Below are positions 56,226 through 64,000 of a DNA stretch of 64,000 nt, piece after piece. The position numbers and the translations under genes are program-made. The notes under the pieces were generated by a model, which was given only the letters and a program-made list of their open reading frames with translations, had not been told where the DNA came from and ran no database searches. Position 1 is the first letter of the stretch; each line of letters starts with the position of its first letter. Source of the DNA: Blastocatellia bacterium. GTDB lineage: Bacteria; Acidobacteriota; Blastocatellia; Chloracidobacteriales; JADJPF01. The stretch is taken from NCBI GenBank assembly GCA_016713405.1, contig JADJPF010000016.1:45259-109258 (forward strand), read 5' to 3'.

Positions 56226-57137
56226 TTAAACAGATATTTTTAGTTGTCCTAGGCCAAATGCCGTGGATGTTCCTATATTTAAGTGTTCTCCAAGAAGTAA
56301 AACAGGAAGAAATTTTCTTAAATTTTCACCTCTAAAACTTATACTGCCCATCAAACCACCAATTCTTAATCTAGCCTTTTGACGATTAGAATATCGTTCT
56401 GTATCAAACCAATAAGTATTGTCATTTGTTAGAGTTACACTAGATGCTTCTTTTAAAAGTTTGTCAAACAACTCTGTTTCTTTCAGACTTAACTCGTCGC
56501 CATGAAATTGTTCTAATAAAGAAAATCTACGAATCAAGTTTTTTATAAGTAGTTCAAAAGTTAATTGGTTTTCATCATTCATGCCAACATAAAAATCTCT
56601 GCCAGTACGAAGCCTTAAAGGTGTTAAAAGCTCTATTTTAAGCTCTTTAGGATCATTAAAACTTGTTAAACGGCTTTCAATTAAGCTTTTAAAAGGTATT
56701 CGTTTAACAGTTAAACCCGTTTTGCACATATCTTTAACGCTATTAATAATATATGGCAGATAATAACAGGCTTTTCCTATTAATTTTATTCCAAAAACCA
56801 GTTTATCCCCTTCAACAAACTTTTTAAGTGTTTCAGTTCCCTGAAGCGGAGGTGGGACTACTATATAAGGATTTGGTGTATCCGCTTGTTTTTGCAAACG
56901 TTTAGCAGCAGATTTAGAGGCTGTTTCAAAAAGATAATCATAGGGGCAAAAATCTTCATAAGTACAATAATTAGAACAATTTGCAATTCCTAATCTACAA
57001 GCAACTAGTTTTAGGGACTGCCCAAAAGCACCTCGTAAAGTTGTTCCAAGGAAACTAGGTAAAGAAACTGGCTGACAAACTCTAAGTTCAAAGGCTACAG
57101 TTAAAATTTCTAAACTAGCAAAACTATCTAGTATCAT
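56226..57137 (-). CDS. cas6: CRISPR-associated endoribonuclease Cas6
   Basis: The 303-residue protein has the Cas6/RAMP pattern: an N-terminal ferredoxin-like start (VAFELRVCQPVSLPSFLGTTLRGAFGQSLK), a cysteine-rich segment (CSNYCTYEDFCPYDYLFE), and the strong C-terminal Cas6 signature GGLMGSISFRGENLRKFLPVLLLGEHLNIGTSTAFGLGQLKI with its glycine-rich loop. Cas6 cuts CRISPR precursor RNA at each repeat. No CRISPR array or other cas gene lies in the window, so it is solitary here and must act in trans, be a relic, or process another RNA. Confidence 0.88.
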   Translation of the reverse strand: MILDSFASLEILTVAFELRVCQPVSLPSFLGTTLRGAFGQSLKLVACRLGIANCSNYCTYEDFCPYDYLFETASKSAAKRLQKQADTPNPYIVVPPPLQGTETLKKFVEGDKLVFGIKLIGKACYYLPYIINSVKDMCKTGLTVKRIPFKSLIESRLTSFNDPKELKIELLTPLRLRTGRDFYVGMNDENQLTFELLIKNLIRRFSLLEQFHGDELSLKETELFDKLLKEASSVTLTNDNTYWFDTERYSNRQKARLRIGGLMGSISFRGENLRKFLPVLLLGEHLNIGTSTAFGLGQLKISV

Positions 57138-57254
57138 AGGAACACCTTTTAGAAAAATGTAAGTTGGGGAATATTTTTTTCAATGCTAAAATACCCATAA
57201 ACATAGTTAATTGTACAGAGAATGTCAAAATAGTTAGGTAAAAGGAAGGTGTAT

Positions 57255-57986
57255 ATGGGCGGTTTCTTTCAAGAACAAGACCAAAAACAAAATTCTTGGG
57301 GTGGTGCAAATAATTGGGAAGTAGCTAGCAAACCTACTGCTGCAACAGCACCCCTAGCAGAAAGAGTAGGTTTTATTCGTAAGGTATATGGACTATTTTT
57401 TGCTGGAATTTTATTTGCAATGGTAGGCGTTGGAATAGGATTTTCTTTTCCTCCAATAATGATCGCAATTATTGAACATCGTTGGATTTCATTGTTTGTC
57501 TTAATTGGTGCTGTAATTGGGACACAAGCTGTTAGGCTAGTAAAAGGTATTAATCTATTAGCTTTATTTGGCTTTACTACTTTAATGGGAATATTCCTTT
57601 CTCCACTTCTAGCAATTCTAGCTATTAATAATCCAGCATCCATTGTTCAATCTGGAGTTTTAACCCTAGGCATTTTTGGTGGGCTAACAGTTTACGCGTT
57701 TGTATCTAAAAAAGACTTTAGCTTTATGAAGGGAATGCTTACAGTAGGTTTAACCGTTGTGGTTTTATCAGTTGTGCTAAATATTTTTCTAGCTTCTAGT
57801 GCTTTTTCTTTTGGTATTGCTGTTGCGTCATTACTACTATTTTCTGGTTATGTTTTATATGACACGCAACAAATACTACACCGCTACCCAACTAATGAAT
57901 ATGTTGCAGGTGCTTTAGATTTATTTTTAGATGTCTACAATATTTTTGTTGCATTGCTTAGAATTCTTAATGCTGGAAGAAATTAA
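57255..57986 (+). CDS. Bax inhibitor-1/YccA family membrane protein
   Basis: A 243-residue protein with about seven membrane helices and the BI-1/YccA pattern: LAERVGFIRKVYGLFFAGILFAMVGVGIG, TLMGIFLSPLLAILA, GLTVYAFVSKKDFSFM, and the C-terminal YVLYDTQQILHRYPTNEYVAGALDLFLDVYNIFVALLRIL with the conserved aspartates of the proton/calcium leak pore. AGGAAGG at 57243-57249 fits the ATG at 57255; an upstream in-frame GTG overlaps that site. E. coli YccA inhibits FtsH; other members leak calcium. It diverges from cas6. Confidence 0.9.
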   Translation: MGGFFQEQDQKQNSWGGANNWEVASKPTAATAPLAERVGFIRKVYGLFFAGILFAMVGVGIGFSFPPIMIAIIEHRWISLFVLIGAVIGTQAVRLVKGINLLALFGFTTLMGIFLSPLLAILAINNPASIVQSGVLTLGIFGGLTVYAFVSKKDFSFMKGMLTVGLTVVVLSVVLNIFLASSAFSFGIAVASLLLFSGYVLYDTQQILHRYPTNEYVAGALDLFLDVYNIFVALLRILNAGRN

Positions 57987-58006
57987 TTAATTTGGTAATG
58001 GTGAAA

Positions 58007-58038
58007 AGGTAATACTGAACAGTTGTTCAGTATTACCT
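58007..58038. terminator. Perfect palindrome between convergent genes
   Basis: AGGTAATACTGAACA and TGTTCAGTATTACCT form a 15-base stem with a two-base centre, 20 bases after the BI-1 stop. It probably ends both converging transcripts; no long U tract is present. Confidence 0.6.
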
Positions 58039-58125
58039 AGAAAATAAATTTTGAAACTTGTTTCAAAACAACAGACTTTCAGTATTGCATTTTGCACAAT
58101 ATATTGATTTTTTCTGTCTCTAAAA

Positions 58126-59036
58126 CTACTGAAGTTCTACAGCCCAATTGCCAACTATTGGATATTTCTCTTCAAAAGGAGCAAGCTGTTTAGGAAAGCG
58201 AAATGTTAAGTCAGCAAAACCTTCTGTGTTTGAGTTTCTTAAGTAAAATATTGATGTAGGTTTTTCATATAAACCTATTGTATCAATATTATCTCCATTA
58301 AAATCTCCAACTATGGGTAAAAAACCTCTATTTGGTGATCCATAAAGAAATGTTAAGTCAGCAAAACCTTCTGTGTTTGAGTTTCTTAAATAAAATATTG
58401 ATGTAGGAACTTCATATAAACCTACTGTGTCAGTACCATCTCCATTAAAATCTCCGACTATGGGTAAAAAACCTCTATTTGGTGATCCATAAAGAAATGT
58501 TAAGTCAGCAAAACCTTCTGTGTTTGAGTTTCTTAAATAAAATATTGATGTAGGAACTTCATACAAGCCTACTGTGTCAATACCATCTCCATTAAAATCT
58601 CCAACTATAGGTAAAAAACCTCTATTTGGCCCCCCATAAAGAAATACTAAATCTGCTGGCCCACTGCTATTTGAGTTTTTTAAGTAAAATATTGATGTTG
58701 CTGGGTCGTATAAACCTATTGTGACAATACCATCTCCGTCAAAATCTCCTGTTATTGGTATAAGACCATTATTTGGAGTTCCATAATTGAAAATAAGGTC
58801 TGAAAAACCAGGTCTTTTTAAGTTAAAAGTGGCTGTATTATTTATAAAGACTCCTACTGAATCACAAGAGGGACTAGTGCAGAAATTATCTTCTGTAAAA
58901 ATAATACCGCCACCGCCACCACCCTCACCACCAAGACCATCTTCAAAATCTTCTTGTGCATAGGTTTCTGAACCAAAACAAAAAACTAATAAAAAAAGTA
59001 GAAAAAGAGTTGTTAGATATCTGTTATATTTTTCAT
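58126..59036 (-). CDS. Secreted FG-GAP/VCBS-like repeat protein, frameshifted
   Basis: The ATG at 59036 (AAGGAG upstream) stops after MKNITDI. Adding one A to the A5 run (T run 59029-59033) gives MKKYNRYLTTLFLLFLLVFCFG, a signal peptide, and continues to 58126, for 303 residues. The mature protein has a glycine run, then about five 49-residue units. Each has G-D-F-N-G-D-G (calcium-loop-like), TVGLYEVPTSIFYLRNSN and ADLTFLYGSPNRGFLPI. This is like integrin-type FG-GAP or VCBS beta-propeller repeats. A secreted or surface propeller is likely. Without the added base only the C-terminal part could be read. Confidence 0.8.
58204..58644 (-). repeat. 147-bp tandem repeats in the propeller gene
   Basis: Three near-identical units begin at 58204, 58351 and 58498, exactly 147 bases (49 codons) apart. 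A diverged unit begins at 58645. The near identity at the DNA level points to recent duplication or gene conversion. Confidence 0.92.
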
Positions 59037-59214
59037 CTTTTCTCCTTATAAGTTTAAGAAATTTATTGCTTCCTACTTTACAGCCTTAAAAAAACCTACT
59101 AGTGGGAAAATAGTAATTCCGAAATTCACTCCCTCTAAAAGTAAAATCTGATTAGTATTATTCTTTTATAAGTATTTGTTTTAATGAGTATTTAGAAAGT
59201 ATCTGATTAAATAG

Positions 59215-61190
59215 ATGTATAAAGCTCAATTGAGTAAAGAAGATTTGCTAAATGACCAAGAAGACTTATTAGTTAGAGCTTTCCAGCTAGCTTTTTTTAT
59301 TCATCCAAATAAAGATATAGCACTTGAAATAACTTCTAATGCTTTTGAAATGTGGGAAGTAATTTGTGAACGTCAAGATAAAAGGCATTATTACAATCTT
59401 AGAGGTCGTTTCTTAGCTAATCAGGAAAAGAAAAAACAACGATCAAAGGTGTATATGCATTAAGAGCAATTATTACAAAGGCTGATTTATAAGCTTTCAG
59501 AAAACTATGAGTTAACTGCCACTTGGTCTAAAAGTGTTGACGAAGAAGGATTATTGGTATGTTACCTTAAGCGTTTATTGTCTATGATGCTTAAACATAA
59601 TTCTTTTAGTGCAGTAGTAGGTATGAGCCGAATACTACACAAATATAGTAATAGGGAAACAGTTAAGATTTATATGTCATTGGCTCCTAATCGTACTACT
59701 CAAGATATTGCTAACATTGAACGAGAATCTAAGCGATATAAAAGCAAGTTTTTTAGTCAACTAAAGGAGTCTTTTGGTAACTTTTTAAGTATTTCTAAAC
59801 AGGAAAATGAAGAACGCTTTGAAATAGTCAAAGATCCTGATAAGTTTCTTATATTATTGGAGTTAGTTGAAGATTGCTTAGATCGTTTTAAACCTTGGGC
59901 AACAGAATGTATTAGCTCTTTTAATGATTTTATTTTTAATGATGATAATCCTGATAATGAATTCCTTGTTGAACTTAAAAGAATTCATTCAGTAATTCAT
60001 TACAATTGCTACACACAATTAACAACAACACTAAACTTAGTTTATCCTAAAGATCGTTTAGAGATCCCCTTATTTTCTTTAACAAAAAATTTAAATGATA
60101 AAAATTCCCAAAATAGACGTAAGCCGCCTGATGCAACAAAAGAACTATCTATTATTCCTCAAAAGCTAGAAGAAACTGCAAAACGTCGTAAAAATACTCT
60201 GTCTGGAATATTATCAATAATTGTGGATGGAAAGGAAAAAACGGTTTTTAACCTTTTTATAGAAAAATATAAAAGCCTCCAGCTATCAGAGGATGCAGAA
60301 CTTATAGAAATTCGTGCTAAAGAAACCGGTTTATTATTAACAACACACTTAATTACACAGGAAATTACTATAAAACGACAAAAGTCGCAAAATTACAAAA
60401 TCAAGCTTGAAGGAGGACAAACAATAGATTTAATTATTGATTTTTTAGAAAATGAACAAACAAATCAAGAAGGAAAAATTTCTCTACATATCTACTACAA
60501 AGAAACATATTTCCCAAGAATATTAGTTTTTATGTGGAGAAAATTAATTTATAGAATAAATATATCTTTTCAACCTTATGCTGTTAGACCCCAAATAGCA
60601 ATTGTACTAGCTTGTTTTATTGTGCTAACGGTTTTATCCTATTTTTACTTCAGTTATATTTTATCATCACAAAAACCTCTAACTAGCAAAGAAGAAATAA
60701 AAAAAACTGAACCAATTTTAATTAAAGAGCCATCATTTAATATTCCTACTAATACTAATCCTAGTTCTAATCCCAAACCTGATAAATTAGTTAAACAAAA
60801 AAAATCTTTGCCTAAAGTTTCAAAACGAAACCTTAAAACAAATCTTCCTATAATCCCCCAAATTTTACAGAACGTGGAGTAAGACAAGCAAAAAGAATTA
60901 TTTGCTGTAAAAAACTCTATATAAAACTCCAAAATCAAGAAAATCAAGAAATTCAAGAAGATATAGAAGATTTTATAACTCAAAATAGTACCTTAAAAGT
61001 AGCGGATTTTGTTATTCAAGCAGATGCAATCTTACAATATTCAGAAGAAAAAAAAGCTGTTTTCTTAGTTAACAAAACAGGTGATGTACTTTGGCAAAGA
61101 GAATTATTAAAAACCAACTTTAATAAAGATAATCTAATAAACATCATTAATGAATTACTTAAAGAGATTGAAAGGCTTACAAACCAATAA
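59215..61190 (+). CDS. Single-pass membrane regulator, sigma-like N-terminus, broken by stop and frameshift
   Basis: Three segments make one gene. The first (59215) is helical and sigma-factor-like (LNDQEDLLVRAFQLAFFIHPNKDIALEITSNAFEMW), and ends at an in-frame TAA at 59461-59463. The same frame resumes with EQLLQRLIYKLSENYELTATW and runs through a soluble domain to one membrane helix (IAIVLACFIVLTVLSYFYFS) and a proline/lysine linker. A -1 slip at an A4 run (60835-60838) then leads to FTERGVRQAKRI and a C-terminal domain (DFVIQADAILQYSEEKKAVFLVN), stop at 61190. The restored length is 658 residues. Its job may be to link signals to the CHAT gene, 15 bases away on the other strand. No family name is certain. 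Confidence 0.6.
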
Positions 61191-61205
61191 CAACTAGTTT
61201 TATTT

Positions 61206-64000
61206 TTACCATTCCCCTTGTAACTGAAAAGCTGCCCAATAATAAGGCAATTGCCATTTAGGTTCTTTCATCAGTGAAAGTTGTGCTGTTCGTAATGCTT
61301 CTGAAGGTGTTAGTTTTGAATTAAATATTTCTCTATAAAACTTTACCATTAATTCCGCAGTTGCTTGATCATTAGTATTCCATAAACTTACTACTAAACG
61401 TTTTGTTCCTGCATGCATAAAAGCATGTGTTAAACCTATTAACCCTTCTCCACTAACTTCTTTACCTAAAGCAGTTTGGCAAGCACTAAGTGTTATCATC
61501 TCAGCATCAAACCTTAAATTAAAAATTTCATTGAGTGTTAAAAAGCCATTTATTTCTTTTCCCTCTTTATCTATCAAAGATAACACCAAAGCTGTAAATT
61601 GTGGGTTTTCACTATCTACTAGTCCATGTGTAGCAAAATGAATATATTGATATTTCTTCAAATTTCTATTAGTTATATTGTTAAGATTAGCATCAAAACC
61701 AAGACAAGCCTCTGATTGGTCATAAGGTAAAAAGCTAGTTATAGTTTTTATTTCTTCACCTGTAAATTTTAATCTTGTTAGTTTGCCACCAAATCTAATA
61801 AATGGTTTCTCTAAAATAGTTCTGGATAATTTTTCATTTTGACTCTTTAGATGTCCTATTTTCTTAAGTTTCTGCTTTGCTTCTTTACTAAATAAACTCT
61901 CTCTAATCCTTACATCGTCATATCCAAATATTGGATCACCAAAAAGAATTATTGTTTTAGCGGTAGCAATATTATGTGAGTTTTTTTGTTTTAGTAATAG
62001 TAGTGTAGAAATAGAAGGCTCAGTTACTATTGTATGGTTAACAATTAATGGTAAATATTGTTTAGAAGGGAGTTTTTTTATTTTTGGTTCTGCAAGTGTA
62101 CTAAATGAAATAAAGTTGAGTATTCCATCAGCAACTATCACAAGACGTTTTTTATCCAATTTATCAATGGCAGGTAGTAGTAATAAATCGCTTAATTCAG
62201 TAGCTAGATTCTCATAGTCTTTTCTAACAAGCCTTGCTTTTCCTTTTAACCCAAAGTCCATATTTGTACTTAAAGAATTATATAGATCTTTTGCTTTTTT
62301 ATTGATAATACTTCGTTTTGCAAGCCGATAACTAGCAAAGTGATTAAAGCTAACTACCCATAAATAACTATCATTTTCACCTAAACAGTATTCTAAAAGC
62401 ACAGTATTTTGATCAAGTATTTCTCTTTGAATTTCTTCTAAAGAAATTGGTTTAGGTTTATTTAATGTAGCATAAATAGTGCTTCCATTTTTTATTTTAA
62501 GCTCAATTTGTTCTAGTTCTTTATTAATTTCTTTAATTTCTTTCTGTAACTTAAAAATTTCCTCTTTTGATAATTTTTTATCACCTAATTGAGCTTTCAA
62601 TAAAGCCGCCGTTTTTTCATTTAATTCTTCATTTAAGTCTTCTTCTTGTTTAATAAGTTCTACATTTAAGCCTTTACGAATATCTACTTTACTTTGATTT
62701 ACTAGGTCTAATAGAGTGTGTGCATGACTATTTTCATTAACAATAAATGCTTGTATATCATAGCCAACTAATGGTTGTTGTCTATGTAATTGCATTAGTA
62801 AGTCAATATAAAATTTATACTTATCTTGCGCGGATGAAAAATAGCTAGTACGCAAATCCTGTATTTTAATGTTATCTCTTGAAGATTCAACTATTTCTAT
62901 GGATTCTTTAATACTTTCTAAAGCTTGGTCAAGATTGTTAGTGTTGCATTTAATAGAGGCTATTATAAATAATGCTTCTGATTGTCCAATAGGGTTTTTT
63001 ATACTTTTGTAAATTTCTAGAGCTTGATTAGAGAATTCTAAAGCTTTTTCTAGTTCTCTTTTAGCCTCATAAACTATTCCAAAATTAATCAAATTTGAAG
63101 CTTCTTGAGAGAGGTTTCCTGTTGTTTTGTTTAATTCCAAGGATTTCTCAAGATAATTTAATGCTTTATCATATTTTTTTTGCTCAATATAAATTACTGC
63201 AATAGTATTTAATGTAACTGCTTGGGCAACAATTTCTTTTAGTTCTAACTGGATATTTAATGCTTTATTTAAGCATTTTAATGCTGCTTCCTTGTTTCCT
63301 TTTTTTTTTTTATAAATAGCTCCCAAATTAGAAAGGATTTCATTTATTCCTATTAAGTCCCCTAGTTTGGTACGTAATTCTAAAGCCTTGTTAAAAAATT
63401 CTAAAGCATCATCAAAATTTGCTAAATAGAAGTAAAAACCACCTATTGAATTGTAAGCTGTAGCTTGACCAGAAATATCTCCTAGTTTTATGTTTAAGTT
63501 TAATGCTTCATATAAAGCTGCTAAAGCTTTTTGGTTATCTCCTAATTCTATGTAAACGACCCCTATAAAATTAAGTGTATGTGTTTTACCTGAAAGGTTT
63601 CCAATTTTAGTATCAAGCTCTAGGGATCTATTCAATATTTCTAGAGCTTTTGATTGTTTCCTATATCCCTGTATACTTTACCAATATTAAATGCTATTGC
63701 AGCTTCTATAGTAATATTTTTCTGCTTCATTGGCAATCTTTAATGCTTGGTTAAGATATTCTAAAGCTTTTTGGTTATCTCCTATAAAATTATAGATTTC
63801 GCCTATAAGTTGTAATGTATTAGCTTCACTGCTAGGGTTATCTAACTGTTTCCATTTAGCAAGTGCTTTGTTCAAACATTCTAAAGCTTGATCATTTCTC
63901 CCTATTGTGGTGTATGCTGTTCCAAGAAAAACATTTATGTTAGCTTGCCCTTCAATATTTCCTATCTTTTCATATATAGATAAAGACTTAATATAATTTT
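61206..64000 (-). CDS. TPR-CHAT protein (N-terminus outside window), two frameshifts
   Basis: The gene runs in from the right edge. Many TPR units (ALEYLNQALKIANEA, ALEFFNKALELRTKLGD, ALNYLEKSLELNKTTG) are followed by a coiled-coil region and a caspase-like CHAT domain with the catalytic histidine in YIHFATHGLVDSENP and cysteine in MITLSACQTALGKEVSGEG. Both active residues are present. Two one-base losses (T runs at 63717-63721 and 63648-63651 on the plus strand) split the frame; adding a base to each rejoins repeats as KNITIEAAIAFNIGKVY and NNQKALEILNRSLEL. CHAT proteases are often triggered by partner binding to TPRs. The neighbouring regulator is the best candidate partner. Confidence 0.9.

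Noticed and set aside
56226..64000. Type III-E (gRAMP plus TPR-CHAT) CRISPR system
   Set aside because: Cas6 and TPR-CHAT are both here, but no gRAMP, no array and four kilobases of unrelated genes lie between. TPR-CHAT proteins are common without CRISPR.

Overview
The window is AT-rich (roughly one third G+C by eye) and bacterial. It has a Gram-negative envelope: an Oar-type TonB-dependent receptor with a carboxypeptidase-like N-terminal domain, a GT9 heptosyltransferase-like enzyme, and many secreted or single-helix proteins. It also holds FHA proteins, zinc-ribbon membrane proteins, a TPR-CHAT protein, a creatininase-family protein, and box-type aerobic benzoyl-CoA genes. This mix most resembles Acidobacteriota of the Blastocatellia type, but no rRNA or other decisive marker is present, so that placement is an inference of moderate confidence.

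Layout. 1-6.2 kb: C-terminally cut TonB receptor, YjbQ protein and P-type cation ATPase, all on the minus strand. 6.5-10.8 kb: FHA, PDZ/TPR and membrane thioredoxin-like proteins. 11.0-15.5 kb: a compact plus-strand operon of a coiled-coil protein, two GT2 glycosyltransferases, a nucleotidyltransferase, a PqqD/RRE protein with a leader-like tail, and an HPr-kinase-like protein. This looks like a RiPP or surface-glycan tailoring cassette. 15.6-19.7 kb: boxB and boxC divergent from a BoxR/BzdR-type regulator, then ssb. 20.4-26.9 kb: a four-gene nitrogen-heterocycle catabolic operon (SsnA-like aminohydrolase, nitrilase-family amidase, D-aminoacylase-like amidohydrolase, Mo/Fe-S dehydrogenase). 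27-33 kb: a broken small secreted gene, an MscS channel with a cyclic-nucleotide domain, hypothetical proteins and a creatininase-like protein. 33-47 kb: mostly housekeeping genes (Lon-N-like protein, lepA, ROK kinase, TauE, TPR protein, Thr/Ser dehydratase, tRNA-Met, rpsA, superoxide dismutase, HU, HIT). 47.1-48.8 kb: a TnpB-only IS605-family element that split a host gene. 48.8-56.2 kb: zinc-ribbon protein, GT39-like glycosyltransferase, a cluster of REP-like palindromes, an FHA-protease, a phosphodiesterase and a GT9 enzyme. 56.2-64 kb: solitary cas6, Bax-inhibitor-1 protein, a tandem-repeat beta-propeller-like protein, and a membrane regulator facing a TPR-CHAT protein that runs off the window.

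Reading of quality. At least ten genes, including lepA and rpsA, are split by single-base length changes in short A/T homopolymers, and restoring one base gives proteins of normal family length. I therefore report these genes over their full span. Sequencing or assembly error is the simplest explanation; slippage-tolerant expression is the biological alternative. The most interesting biological leads are the PqqD/HPrK/nucleotidyltransferase/GT2 operon with its leader-like PqqD tail, the solitary cas6, and the TPR-CHAT/regulator pair.
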